Assembly: GCF_003594875.1 (NCBI RefSeq)
Contig: NZ_QZEY01000003.1
Location: 620,001 to 684,000 of the forward strand
DNA from: Bailinhaonella thermotolerans
GTDB taxonomy: Bacteria; Actinomycetota; Actinomycetes; Streptosporangiales; Streptosporangiaceae
DNA: 64,000 nt
Direction: 5' to 3'
The translations under genes and the position numbers were made by a program. The notes below the pieces were generated by a model, which saw only the letters and a list, made by a program, of their open reading frames with translations, searched no databases and was not told the DNA's origin. This document shows positions 25,032-32,722 of this stretch, piece after piece (positions within the stretch are counted from its first letter, which is position 1; each line of letters opens with the position of its first letter).

Positions 25032-27089
25032 GTGAACCCCGCCGACGTCCTCGCCGGGCTCGACCCCGAGCAGCGCGCGGTGGCCGAGGCCGTGCGCGGT
25101 CCCGTCTGCGTGCTCGCCGGGGCGGGCACCGGCAAGACCAGGGCGATCACCCACCGCATCGCCTACGCCGTGCACACCGGGGCCGTCGAGCCCACCGGCG
25201 TGCTGGCCGTGACGTTCACGACGCGCGCCGCCGGGGAGCTCAAGCAGCGGCTGCGCGCGCTGGGGGCGCCGGGCGTGCAGGCCCGCACCTTCCACGCCGC
25301 CGCGCTGCGCCAGCTCACCTACTTCTGGCCCAAGGTCATCGGGGGCGACCCGCCGCGTGTGATCGAGTCCAAGGTCCCGCTGCTGATCGACGCCGCCCGG
25401 ATGCTGCGCCGCAACCCCGACAGGGCCGAGCTGCGCGACGTCGCGAGCGAGATCGAGTGGGCCAAGGTCAGCCAGATCGCGCCCGAGGAATACCCCGCGC
25501 AGGCCGCCAAGCACCGCCGCACCCCGCCGATCGAGGCCGCCGAGGTCGCGCGGCTCTACGACGCCTACGAACGGCTGCGCCGCGAGCGCCACCTGCTGGA
25601 CTTCGAGACGATCCTGGAGCTGACCGCCGCCGTGCTGACCGAGCACCGCGAGGTGGCCGGCCAGGTCCGCCAGCAGTACCGCCACTTCGTGGTGGACGAA
25701 TACCAGGACGTCAACCCGCTGCAGAAGCTCCTGCTCGACACCTGGCTCGGCGGGCGCGACGACCTGTGCGTGGTCGGCGACCCCAACCAGACGATCTATT
25801 CGTTCACCGGCGCCACCCCGCGCTACCTGACCACCTTCACCGCCGAACACCCCGACGCCACCGTGGTCAAGCTCGTGCGCGACTACCGCTCGACCCCGCA
25901 GGTCGTCGAGCTGGCCAACCGCGTCATCGCCGCCGGGTCGCGCCCCCGCCACCACCACCTGGAGCTGATCGCCCAGCGTCCCGAGGGGCCCAAGCCGTCG
26001 TTCGTCGAATACGACGACGAGGTGGCCGAGGCGCAGGCGGTGGCCCGGCAGGTGACCAAGCTGGCCGACAAGGGCGTGCCGCTGCGCGAGATGGCCGTGC
26101 TGTTCCGCATCAACGCCCAGTCCGAGCCCTACGAGCAGGCGTTCGCCAAGGCCGGCATCCCCTACCTGCTGCGCGGGGCGGAGCGGTTCTTCGAGCGCGC
26201 CGAGGTGCGCCAGGCCGTCGTGCTCCTGCGCGGCGCCGCCCGCGCCGACCAGGGCGAGCCGCTGGCCCCGGCCGTCCACCACATCCTCCAGGGCGTCGGC
26301 CTCACCCCCGAGCCGCCCGGCGGCGGCCAGGCCCGCGAGCGTTGGGAGTCGCTCAAGGCCATCGCCCAGCTCGCCGAGGACGTCGCCGCCGCCGACCCGG
26401 CCGCCCGGCTGCCCGATTTCGTGGCCGACCTCGAACGCCGCGCCGCCGAGCAGCACGCGCCGCCCATGGAGGGCGTCACCCTGGCCTCCCTCCACGCCGC
26501 CAAGGGCCTCGAATGGGACGCCGTGTTCCTCGTCGGCCTGGTGGACGGCACCCTCCCGATCATCTACGCCGAGACGCCCGACCAGGTCGAGGAGGAGCGC
26601 CGGCTGCTCTACGTCGGGGTCACCCGCGCGCGCGAGCACCTGCAGCTCTCGTGGGCCCTCGCGCGTTCGCCCGGGGGCCGCCGCGGCCGCCGCCCCTCCC
26701 GGTTCCTGGACGGCATCCGCCCGGGCGGCTCGTCCGCGGGACCGGCCGCGGCCCCCCGCGTGAGCCGCGCGGTCGCCGCCCCGCTGCGGTGCCGGGTCTG
26801 CGGCGCCACCCTGGTCTCGGTGACCGACCGCAAGCTTGGGCGGTGCTCGGGCTGCCCGGCCGACTACGACGAGGCCCTGCTCGAACGCCTCAAGGGGTGG
26901 CGGGCCGCCGTGGCGCGCACGGCCGGGATCCCTCCCTACGTCGTCTTCACCGACGTCACGCTCCAGGCCATCGCCGAGCGGGCGCCGCTGACCGAGCAGG
27001 ACCTGCTGTCGATCGCCGGTGTGGGACGCGTCAAACTTGATAGGTACGGCGCGGCCGTGCTTGAGGTGATACGCGGGGAGGACCTGTGA
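25032..27089 (+). CDS. uvrD2: ATP-dependent DNA helicase UvrD2 with HRDC domain
   Basis: A 685-residue superfamily I helicase: Walker A LAGAGTGKTR, VVDEYQDVNPLQ, VGDPNQTIYSFTGA, and SLHAAKGLEWDAVFL. The C-terminus has a tetracysteine element (CRVCG and CSGCP) and an HRDC domain (GIPPYVVFTDVTLQAIAE; GVGRVKLDRYG), the combination that defines mycobacterial UvrD2. The family unwinds 3'-tailed DNA, and the cysteine domain is needed for activity in the mycobacterial protein. The GTG at 25032 follows GGAGGGA. It overlaps tesB by GTGA, so the two are translationally coupled. Confidence 0.92.
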   Translation: MNPADVLAGLDPEQRAVAEAVRGPVCVLAGAGTGKTRAITHRIAYAVHTGAVEPTGVLAVTFTTRAAGELKQRLRALGAPGVQARTFHAAALRQLTYFWPKVIGGDPPRVIESKVPLLIDAARMLRRNPDRAELRDVASEIEWAKVSQIAPEEYPAQAAKHRRTPPIEAAEVARLYDAYERLRRERHLLDFETILELTAAVLTEHREVAGQVRQQYRHFVVDEYQDVNPLQKLLLDTWLGGRDDLCVVGDPNQTIYSFTGATPRYLTTFTAEHPDATVVKLVRDYRSTPQVVELANRVIAAGSRPRHHHLELIAQRPEGPKPSFVEYDDEVAEAQAVARQVTKLADKGVPLREMAVLFRINAQSEPYEQAFAKAGIPYLLRGAERFFERAEVRQAVVLLRGAARADQGEPLAPAVHHILQGVGLTPEPPGGGQARERWESLKAIAQLAEDVAAADPAARLPDFVADLERRAAEQHAPPMEGVTLASLHAAKGLEWDAVFLVGLVDGTLPIIYAETPDQVEEERRLLYVGVTRAREHLQLSWALARSPGGRRGRRPSRFLDGIRPGGSSAGPAAAPRVSRAVAAPLRCRVCGATLVSVTDRKLGRCSGCPADYDEALLERLKGWRAAVARTAGIPPYVVFTDVTLQAIAERAPLTEQDLLSIAGVGRVKLDRYGAAVLEVIRGEDL

Positions 27090-27949
27090 ACGAGGCGCTG
27101 AAGCAACTGCTCGACCTGCTCGACCTGGAGCAGATCGAGCTCGACATCTTCCGCGGCCGCAGCCCCGAGGACCGCCTCCAGCGGGTGTTCGGCGGGCAGG
27201 TCGCCGGTCAGGCCCTGGTCGCCGCGGCCCGCACCGTCCCCGACGACCGGCGGGTGCACTCGCTGCACGCCTACTTCATCCGGCCGGGCGATCCCTCCGT
27301 GCCCATCGTCTACACCGTGGACCGCATCCGCGACGGCCGCTCGTTCACCACGCGCCGCGTCGTGGCCCTGCAGCACGGCAAGGCGATCTTCACGATGTCC
27401 GCCTCGTTCCACGTGCCCGAGCCCGGCATCAGCCACCAGGGCGCCACGATGCCCGCCGTGCCCCTGCCCGAGTCGCTCCCCACATGGAACGAACGCATGC
27501 GGTCGATCTTCGGCGACGACACCGATCCGTGGTGGAGCGGGCCGCGCCCGTTCGACGCGCGTTACGTCACGCCGATGACCTGGGAGGCGCGGCGCGACCC
27601 GGCGCTGCGCCAGCCGGAGACGAACGTCTGGCTGCGGGCGGAGGGCGAGCTGCCGGACGACCCGCTGCTGCACATAGTGCTGATGGCCTACGCCTCGGAC
27701 TTCACGCTGGTGGACACCATACTGCTGGCGCACGGCCTGGCCTGGGGCGAGTCGCGGATGATGGGGGCCTCGCTGGACCACGCGATGTGGTTCCACCGGG
27801 AGTTCCGGGCCGACGAGTGGCTGCTGTACGCCCAGGAGTCGCCGATCTCCGGGCAGGCGCGCGGCCTGGCCCGGGGACAGGTCTTCACCGCGTCCGGCGA
27901 GCTGGCCGTCTCGGTGGTCCAGGAGGCCATGATCCGCGTCCTCGACTGA
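27086..27949 (+). CDS. tesB: Acyl-CoA thioesterase II (TesB family)
   Basis: A 287-residue double hot-dog thioesterase. Motifs are RVFGGQVAGQAL, VHSLHAYFIRPGDP and IRDGRSFTTRRV in the first hot-dog domain, and SLDHAMWFH in the second, where the Asp corresponds to the TesB catalytic aspartate; the C-terminal GLARGQVFTASGELAVSVVQE is also typical. It hydrolyses medium- and long-chain acyl-CoA to free acid and CoA. The start GTG overlaps the uvrD2 stop. The 22-copy 17-bp repeat begins 39 bp after its stop. Confidence 0.92.
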   Translation: MNEALKQLLDLLDLEQIELDIFRGRSPEDRLQRVFGGQVAGQALVAAARTVPDDRRVHSLHAYFIRPGDPSVPIVYTVDRIRDGRSFTTRRVVALQHGKAIFTMSASFHVPEPGISHQGATMPAVPLPESLPTWNERMRSIFGDDTDPWWSGPRPFDARYVTPMTWEARRDPALRQPETNVWLRAEGELPDDPLLHIVLMAYASDFTLVDTILLAHGLAWGESRMMGASLDHAMWFHREFRADEWLLYAQESPISGQARGLARGQVFTASGELAVSVVQEAMIRVLD

Positions 27950-27988
27950 GCCGGGGGCCGCAGTCGCCACACGCCACAGGCCGCCCCG

Positions 27989-28353
27989 CCGTACGGCCCG
28001 GCCCGCCGTACGGCCCGGCCCGCCGTACGGCCCGGCCCGCCGTACGGCCCGGCCCGCCGTACGGCCCGGCCCGCCGTACGGCCCGGCCCGCCGTACGGCC
28101 CGGCCCGCCGTACGGCCCGGCCCGCCGTACGGCCCGGCCCGCCGTACGGCCCGGCCCGCCGTACGGCCCGGCCCGCCGTACGGCCCGGCCCGCCGTACGG
28201 CCCGGCCCGCCGTACGGCCCGGCCCGCCGTACGGCCCGGCCCGCCGTACGGCCCGGCCCGCCGTACGGCCCGGCCCGCCGTACGGCCCGGCCCGCCGTAC
28301 GGCCCGGCCCGCCGTACGGCCCGGCCCGCCGTACGGCCCGGCCCGCCGTACGG
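27989..28353. repeat. Perfect 17-bp tandem array centred on CCGTACGG, 22 copies
   Basis: The unit CCGTACGGCCCGGCCCG repeats without visible variation; the octamer occurs at 27989 and every 17 bp to 28346. Because 17 is not a multiple of three, all six frames stay open and produce spurious repetitive ORFs. The array lies between tesB and the whiB7 promoter. The same octamer is scattered through the window. It is not a CRISPR: there are no spacers. Confidence 0.97.
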
Positions 28354-28452
28354 CCCGGGCGGCTGGGGCGGGCGGCCGGGTGGGCCGGTCCGGGGTGCCC
28401 GGGGCGGCGAAGAAGTTCACGAAGATGTGAGAAATCGCAGGTAGAAAATAGG

Positions 28453-28481
28453 TTGCTCAGTTTCCCATCGCTACATAGGGT
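28453..28481 (+). promoter_or_regulatory. whiB7 promoter with AT-rich WhiB7-type upstream element
   Basis: A -35 TTGCTC (28453-28458) and -10 TAGGGT (28476-28481) are 17 bp apart. AAAAT lies just upstream of the -35, matching the known need of WhiB7 for an AT-rich patch next to the -35 when it binds with the primary sigma factor. Transcription should start near 28488, giving a leader of about 515 bases before whiB7. Autoactivation is inferred. Confidence 0.65.
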
Positions 28482-28500
28482 CTAGAGCAAGCCAACCGGT

Positions 28501-28524
28501 GCAGGTCGGTTCTGACCGACCTGC
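28501..28524 (+). promoter_or_regulatory. Hairpin at the 5' end of the whiB7 leader
   Basis: GCAGGTCGGT and ACCGACCTGC form a perfect 10-bp stem around a TCTG loop. It begins about 13 bases after the predicted transcription start and ends 24 bases before the uORF start codon, so it may stabilise the leader RNA or influence translation of the upstream ORF. Confidence 0.6.
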
Positions 28525-28548
28525 CGATCACAGAAAGGGGTGAGTCCA

Positions 28549-28929
28549 GTGGTTACCACGATCTCGATGTCGTCGGCGCAGCTCTGGCTCGCCCCTGCGT
28601 CCGTTGACGCGCGCGGCTTCGCGCGTTCCGGCGCTGACACCACCGGTGTCACGCGCGCCGGCGTCGTCGCGACCGCCGGGTCGCGCTATCTGATGGCGGA
28701 CCTGTGCGCGGCCGGGACCGAGCTCCGTGGGGAGATCTCTGTCCTCGGCCGGGGCGTCCGCCGTCGTGGCACCGCCGTCGCCGCCGCGCCCGTCGCCAAG
28801 CTGTCCCAGGGCCACCTGGGTGCCGAGCGTGGCGCCAGCCAGATCTCCGCCGACCAGCCGTTCATGCGTGCCGCCGCCAATGGCGAAGCGCAGGGTCCGC
28901 TGACCTGGAGACCACCGGTCTTAACCTGA
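28549..28929 (+). CDS. 126-codon upstream ORF in the whiB7 leader
   Basis: Codon positions follow genome bias until the last few codons, so this looks translated. The GTG at 28549 has AAAGGGG upstream; GTG 28540 is an alternative. The product has no recognised domain, one cysteine, and is rich in Ala, Gly, Ser and Arg. The stop at 28929 is 16 bases before the attenuator stem. In mycobacteria and Streptomyces, whiB7/wblC is controlled by an upstream ORF whose impaired translation by ribosome-targeting antibiotics prevents premature termination. This ORF is in the matching place but appears long for such a leader; its length rather than a special amino acid may be the sensor. Confidence 0.6.
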   Translation: MVTTISMSSAQLWLAPASVDARGFARSGADTTGVTRAGVVATAGSRYLMADLCAAGTELRGEISVLGRGVRRRGTAVAAAPVAKLSQGHLGAERGASQISADQPFMRAAANGEAQGPLTWRPPVLT

Positions 28930-28945
28930 CGACCGGCGTCTTCCA

Positions 28946-28984
28946 GGCCGCGGATCCGAGACCGGATCCGCGGCCTTTTCGTTT
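28946..28984 (+). terminator. Intrinsic terminator/attenuator upstream of whiB7
   Basis: GGCCGCGGATCCG and CGGATCCGCGGCC form a perfect 13-bp stem with an AGAC loop, followed by TTTTCGTTT. It lies between the uORF stop and the whiB7 start. CCGGTC (28916) and GACCGG (28930) around the uORF stop could form an alternative stem. Confidence 0.88.
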
Positions 28985-29002
28985 CCCCGACCAGGAGAAC
29001 CC

Positions 29003-29353
29003 TTGTTCCAGCCGACGCTCCACCCCGCCAAACCCCTGACCAGCACCGACACCAGCAGCGACGACGACAGGAAGGTGGCGACCATGGCGGCCCCGGCGAC
29101 CGCGTGGCTCGACGACGCGGACATCCCGTGCAGGTCCAACCCGCCCGACCTCTGGTTCGCGGAGTCCCCGCAGGACGTGGAGTTCGCGAAGGCCCTCTGC
29201 GGCTCCTGCCCGATCCGGCAGGCGTGCCTGGCCGGCGCCCTCGAGCGTGAGGAGCCCTGGGGCGTCTGGGGCGGCGAGCTCGTCCTCCGCGGCGTGGTGG
29301 TGCCCCGCAAGCGCCCCCGCGGCCGCCCGCGCAAGACCGAGATCGCGGCCTGA
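29003..29353 (+). CDS. whiB7: WhiB7, Fe-S transcription activator of intrinsic antibiotic resistance
   Basis: A 116-residue WhiB protein. The four cluster cysteines are Cys43, Cys66, Cys69 and Cys75; the EPWGVWGG turn (residues 84-91) and the C-terminal AT-hook RPRGRPR (104-110) identify the WhiB7/WblC class. WhiB7 binds the primary sigma factor and AT-rich DNA to induce efflux, ribosome-protection and drug-modifying genes after translation inhibitors. The TTG at 29003 has AGGAGA five bases upstream and gives a Cys position like Streptomyces WblC; an in-frame ATG at 29084 with AGGAAGG is a shorter alternative. Leader structure argues for attenuation control. Confidence 0.95.
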   Translation: MFQPTLHPAKPLTSTDTSSDDDRKVATMAAPATAWLDDADIPCRSNPPDLWFAESPQDVEFAKALCGSCPIRQACLAGALEREEPWGVWGGELVLRGVVVPRKRPRGRPRKTEIAA

Positions 29354-29409
29354 CCAGCTAATACATCACCAGCACACCGAGCGACATCACATCGAGGAGA
29401 CCAGGACAG

Positions 29410-29616
29410 ATGATCAGCACTTACCGAGTCCCCGCCCAGCGGACCTCCGGCGCGTCATATATCCAAGAAGAACTGGTCCGTGACCGAATACACGGCCTCC
29501 GAGAGGAGGCGGAGACGGCACGCGAGGTACGCCGGCTCGTGGCCCTGCGCCGCGCGCACCGCCGGGCCGAGCGTGCCAGGTCCCGCCTCCGCCGCGCGAT
29601 CCTCCTCGCCGGTTGA
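29410..29616 (+). CDS. Small Arg-rich helical protein downstream of whiB7
   Basis: A 68-residue protein, basic in its second half (alternating Arg/Ala, AHRRAERARSRLRRAI) and probably one long amphipathic helix. The ATG at 29410 is preceded by GAGGAGACCAGG. It lies 56 bp after whiB7 with no terminator between, so it may share the whiB7 transcript. I know no function. Two strong hairpins follow it. Confidence 0.6.
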   Translation: MISTYRVPAQRTSGASYIQEELVRDRIHGLREEAETAREVRRLVALRRAHRRAERARSRLRRAILLAG

Positions 29617-29645
29617 TCCGGCCTGAGGGAGTCCAGCGCGCGGAA

Positions 29646-29742
29646 GGGCCGGAGGCACCTCGGCATGACGCCCGAGGGGGGCGAAGTGCCTCCGGCCCGA
29701 TGACCCGAGAAAAGGGGAGGAAGCACCCGCTTCCTCCCCTTT
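29646..29742. terminator. Double hairpin terminator after the whiB7 transcript
   Basis: The first stem is GGGCCGGAGGCAC/GTGCCTCCGGCCC (29646-29698) with an inner CTCGG/CCGAG helix. The second is AAAGGGGAGGAAG/CTTCCTCCCCTTT (29711-29742), which ends in a T-run on the plus strand and would also function on the minus strand. Together they separate the whiB7 unit from downstream genes. Confidence 0.75.
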
Positions 29743-29851
29743 CCCCTGTCCCCCGCGAGATCGGGCGGACGCGCCGGCCGTACGAGAGCGCGGGGATCGG
29801 GGGTCGCTCGCGGGCCGTACGCCCCAAGGGTCACTCGCGGGGAGGGCCGGC

Positions 29852-30046
29852 GTGGGAGACTGGCGGGCGGTGACCGAGTGGGGTGACGGAGCCATGGTCG
29901 TGTGCAGTGGATGCGGTGCCACCGGCGAGACGACGCTGGGGTGGACCGTGGACGTGGGTGAGCGAGCCGAGCGTTGCCTGTGCCCGAGGTGCGGCAGGGA
30001 CAACCTGCGCAGCATAGAGAGCCGCCTGGATCCCGAGTGGTGGTGA
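29852..30046 (+). CDS. Small zinc-ribbon protein
   Basis: A 64-residue protein with two CxxC knuckles, CSGCG and CPRCG, 24-25 residues apart, which should bind one zinc. A similar small ribbon protein accompanies many actinobacterial loci but I cannot name a function. The GTG at 29852 has GGGAGGG upstream. It converges on the ABC1-family gene. Confidence 0.6.
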   Translation: MGDWRAVTEWGDGAMVVCSGCGATGETTLGWTVDVGERAERCLCPRCGRDNLRSIESRLDPEWW

Positions 30047-30169
30047 CCTCCGGGCGGCGTTCGCGCGCGCTTTACTGACCTGCCGACAGGTGGCGGTCCG
30101 ACATATCCGGATATGCCGGAAGGGTTTTCGCCGCCGCGTGAGAAAAGCGGCGCCGGTACGGCATGCGGG

Positions 30170-31501
30170 TCAGGCTGGGGTCTCTTCCTGGGTGGCGGAC
30201 TCGGCGAAGCCGGGAACCCAGCGGATGACCTCGTCGCGGAATCGCGCTTCGGCCTCCAACTGGCACAGGACGCCCACTCCGGCCGCGTGGACACGGTGGA
30301 TGAGCACGTAGGACGGCGGCAGGTTGAGCTGGCGTACGACGTTCGTGGGGCGCAGGTCGGTGACCTTGGCGGCCTGGCGCTGGAGCCACTCGCGGGAGAA
30401 CTTGAAGGACTCCACGGCGGTCGGCTCGACGTACGGGGCGAGGAACGCGCGCAGGGCGTCCACGTCCACCTCGATGTGCGGCCGGATGAAGCCCTCGTCG
30501 CGCAGGCCCTGGACCACGGTGTCCATGTCGCCCTGGTTGAAGATGCGCGTCAGGGTGCCGAAGACCTTGGGGTAGCCGTCGGGGAGGCGGTTGACCGCGC
30601 CGAAGTCGAGCACGCCCATGCGGCCGTCGGGCGTCATGCGGAAGTTGCCCGGGTGGGGGTCGGCGTGGAGCATCCCGACGCGCGACGGGGAGGAGAACAG
30701 GAAACGCACGAACAACAGCCCCGCGCGGTCGCGCTCCTCTTGAGTTCCCTCGTTGATAATGCGCGAGAGAGGGGTGCCGTCCATCCATTCGGTGATCAGC
30801 ACGTGCTCGTTGCAAGCGATCACTTCGGGGACGTGGAACTCCGGGTCGTTCTTGAATTCCACGGCGAACGCCTGCTGCGCCTCGGCTTCGCGGAAGTAGT
30901 CGAGTTCCTCGATTACGCGTTCGCGTAATTCCGCCAGGACGGCCTTGATGTCCAGGCCGGGCAGGAGCACGCCGAAGAGCTTGCCGAGGCGGGAGAGCTG
31001 GTTGAAGTCGGCCAGCAGCGCCTTGCCCGCGCCGGGGTACTGGATCTTGACGGCGACCTCGCGCCCGTCGTGCCAGACGGCCTTGTGGACCTGCCCGATG
31101 GACGCCGCGGCGGCCGGCCTGTCGTCGAACTCCAGGAAGTTCTCCCGCCAGTCGTCGCCGAGCTCTTCCCGCAGCACCCGGTGGACCGTCGAGGCGGGCA
31201 GCGGGGGAGCGGCGTCCTGGAGCTTGGTGAGCGTGGCCCGGTAGGGTCCGGCGATCTCGGGGGGCAGGGCCGCCTCGAAGATCGAGAGTGCCTGCCCGAG
31301 CTTCATCGCGCCGCCCTTGAGCTCGCCCAGCACCTTGAAGATCTGCTCGGCGGTGCGCTCCTGGATTTCCTGGGCGACAATTTCGGCGGACTTGCCGCCC
31401 ATGCGCTTGCCCAACCCCAGCGCGGTGCGACCCGCGAAACCGAGCGGAAGGGCTGCCAGCTTTGCGGACCGCGTTACGGCGCGGCGGGGGAGGTCACTCA
31501 C
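30170..31501 (-). CDS. ABC1/UbiB-family atypical kinase
   Basis: A 443-residue member of the ABC1 (AarF/UbiB, ADCK) family. It contains the defining KxGQ motif (GAMKLGQALS) near the N-terminus, an Ala-rich nucleotide loop AAAASIGQVHKA, the ATP lysine VAVKIQYPG, the catalytic-loop analogue LHADPHPGN and the metal-binding DFG (VLDFGAV). The family supports lipid/quinone metabolism in other organisms; in mycobacteria the homologue Rv3197 near whiB7 has been linked to drug tolerance. The GTG start overlaps the stop of the ThiF-like gene (GTGA), so the pair is coupled. Confidence 0.88.
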   Translation of the reverse strand: MSDLPRRAVTRSAKLAALPLGFAGRTALGLGKRMGGKSAEIVAQEIQERTAEQIFKVLGELKGGAMKLGQALSIFEAALPPEIAGPYRATLTKLQDAAPPLPASTVHRVLREELGDDWRENFLEFDDRPAAAASIGQVHKAVWHDGREVAVKIQYPGAGKALLADFNQLSRLGKLFGVLLPGLDIKAVLAELRERVIEELDYFREAEAQQAFAVEFKNDPEFHVPEVIACNEHVLITEWMDGTPLSRIINEGTQEERDRAGLLFVRFLFSSPSRVGMLHADPHPGNFRMTPDGRMGVLDFGAVNRLPDGYPKVFGTLTRIFNQGDMDTVVQGLRDEGFIRPHIEVDVDALRAFLAPYVEPTAVESFKFSREWLQRQAAKVTDLRPTNVVRQLNLPPSYVLIHRVHAAGVGVLCQLEAEARFRDEVIRWVPGFAESATQEETPA

Positions 31502-32580
31502 GCAACCATTGTTAGCGATCGTGGGTCGTTTCGACTACAACCACATTGCGGGTGGCTCGACCACGAGCGTCTTCTCCAGCGCCAATCAGGCATTACGTCT
31601 ACTGTTGCGTTCATCACAGTGGGCCGCTCCCCGTCGAGGAACGCGAGCGCCTGGCCTGCGGAGAGGCCCGCCGTCGCCGCCGCCAGGGCCGCGCCGGACA
31701 CCCCCTCCCCGGGCGGGTGCCCGCCGATCCGCGCCGCCACCTCCGCCCACGCCGGGTCGCGGTCGCGCCGGATCAGGTCGAGGCATCGCAGGCACGCCGT
31801 CTCGCCGGGCACGACCAGGGGCCCCACAGTGGCGTGGTCCTCCAGCGCGGTCACCACCAGGTGCGGGGCGCCGCCGGACATGAGCGACCGCACCCGCGCC
31901 GGGTCGAGCGGGGTGACCGGGCACACGATCGCCAGGTCCGGCCGGGGTCCGTCGCCGGGGCCGGCCGCGCCGTCGCCGCTCCAGGCGTTGATCCCCGGCA
32001 TCGCCTCGCGGGCGAGCGCCACCGCGGCGTCCTCCCTCGGCCGGCCGAGCTGATCCCAGCGCAGCCCGCCTGGGGTTACGTCGAGCATGGTCACGGGCGA
32101 GGGGTCCACCACGCACAGATGCCCGACGCCGGCCGCCGCCAGCAGCGCCGCGATCTGCGCGCCCACCCGCCCGGCGCCGTGGACCCGCACGTGGGCGGCC
32201 CGCCTGCGGGCCAGCGTCAGCATGCCGCCGTCGGTCACCCCGGGCCGGGAGGCGATCGCGTCGATCTCCATGCGCAGCCGGTCCCGCTCCCCGGGCAGGC
32301 AGGCCCGCAGCGGGTCGGCGGGGGCCGACGCGTCCTCCAGCACGCCGCCCTCCGTCAGGAACTCCACCAGCCGGCGCACCGTGGCCTCCTCGACGCCCAG
32401 CTCCGCCGCCTGCTCGATCACCTGCCCGAGATCCAGCGTGCCGTCCAGGTGGCCCAGCAACTCCATCAGCGGCTCTTCGAGGTCGCCGATCACGACGGCC
32501 CTCGCCGGGTGCAGCCCGAACTGCACCGCCCGCCGGCCCCGGCGCACCCGCCGCAGGGCCGTCTTCAGTCGTGGTCGCAT
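31498..32580 (-). CDS. ThiF/E1-like adenylyltransferase-fold protein (TOMM cyclodehydratase-like)
   Basis: A 360-residue protein with a Rossmann nucleotide-binding loop (VHGAGRVGAQIAALLAAAG) of the E1/ThiF type and two metal-binding cysteine pairs, CLRCL and CGC near the C-terminus. The N-terminal ~90 residues resemble the winged-helix leader-binding region of azole-forming cyclodehydratase partners. No precursor peptide, YcaO or dehydrogenase gene is nearby, and a homologue is conserved next to ABC1/whiB7 in mycobacteria (Rv3196), so a housekeeping role is more likely than RiPP synthesis. The ATG at 32580 is the first of a two-gene operon with the ABC1 kinase. Confidence 0.75.
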   Translation of the reverse strand: MRPRLKTALRRVRRGRRAVQFGLHPARAVVIGDLEEPLMELLGHLDGTLDLGQVIEQAAELGVEEATVRRLVEFLTEGGVLEDASAPADPLRACLPGERDRLRMEIDAIASRPGVTDGGMLTLARRRAAHVRVHGAGRVGAQIAALLAAAGVGHLCVVDPSPVTMLDVTPGGLRWDQLGRPREDAAVALAREAMPGINAWSGDGAAGPGDGPRPDLAIVCPVTPLDPARVRSLMSGGAPHLVVTALEDHATVGPLVVPGETACLRCLDLIRRDRDPAWAEVAARIGGHPPGEGVSGAALAAATAGLSAGQALAFLDGERPTVMNATVDVMPDWRWRRRSWSSHPQCGCSRNDPRSLTMVA

Positions 32581-32626
32581 GCCCCGACCATGCCACCGAT
32601 CCGTTCCGTCCCGGGGCCGATTCCCG

Positions 32627-32675
32627 CCGCCTGTGGACAACCGCCCTGTGGACGACCGCGTCCGTCCACAGGCGG
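32627..32675. promoter_or_regulatory. Inverted repeat carrying three DnaA-box-like nonamers
   Basis: CCGCCTGTGGAC (32627-32638) and GTCCACAGGCGG (32664-32675) are perfect inverted repeats. Three nonamers resemble actinobacterial DnaA boxes: TTGTCCACA (minus, 32632-32640), TCGTCCACA (minus, 32647-32655) and CCGTCCACA (plus, 32662-32670). The site lies between the divergent ThiF-like and enoyl-CoA hydratase genes. Confidence 0.5.
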
Positions 32676-32722
32676 CCCGGGGCCCGCCCGCCGCCGCGCG
32701 ATGGAGGGTTACTCTGCGGCGC

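Noticed and set aside
27989-28353. CRISPR array or repetitive protein gene
   Set aside because: Units are contiguous with no spacers, and the repeat length of 17 keeps every frame open, which explains the long repetitive ORFs on both strands without real coding.
29003-29083. Shorter WhiB7 starting at ATG 29084
   Set aside because: The TTG at 29003 has a better ribosome site and gives an N-terminus like Streptomyces WblC; the ATG remains an alternative.
31498-32580. RiPP (azole peptide) gene cluster
   Set aside because: Only the ThiF/cyclodehydratase-like gene is present; no YcaO, dehydrogenase, protease or Cys/Ser/Thr-rich precursor was seen, and the gene is conserved in a housekeeping neighbourhood.
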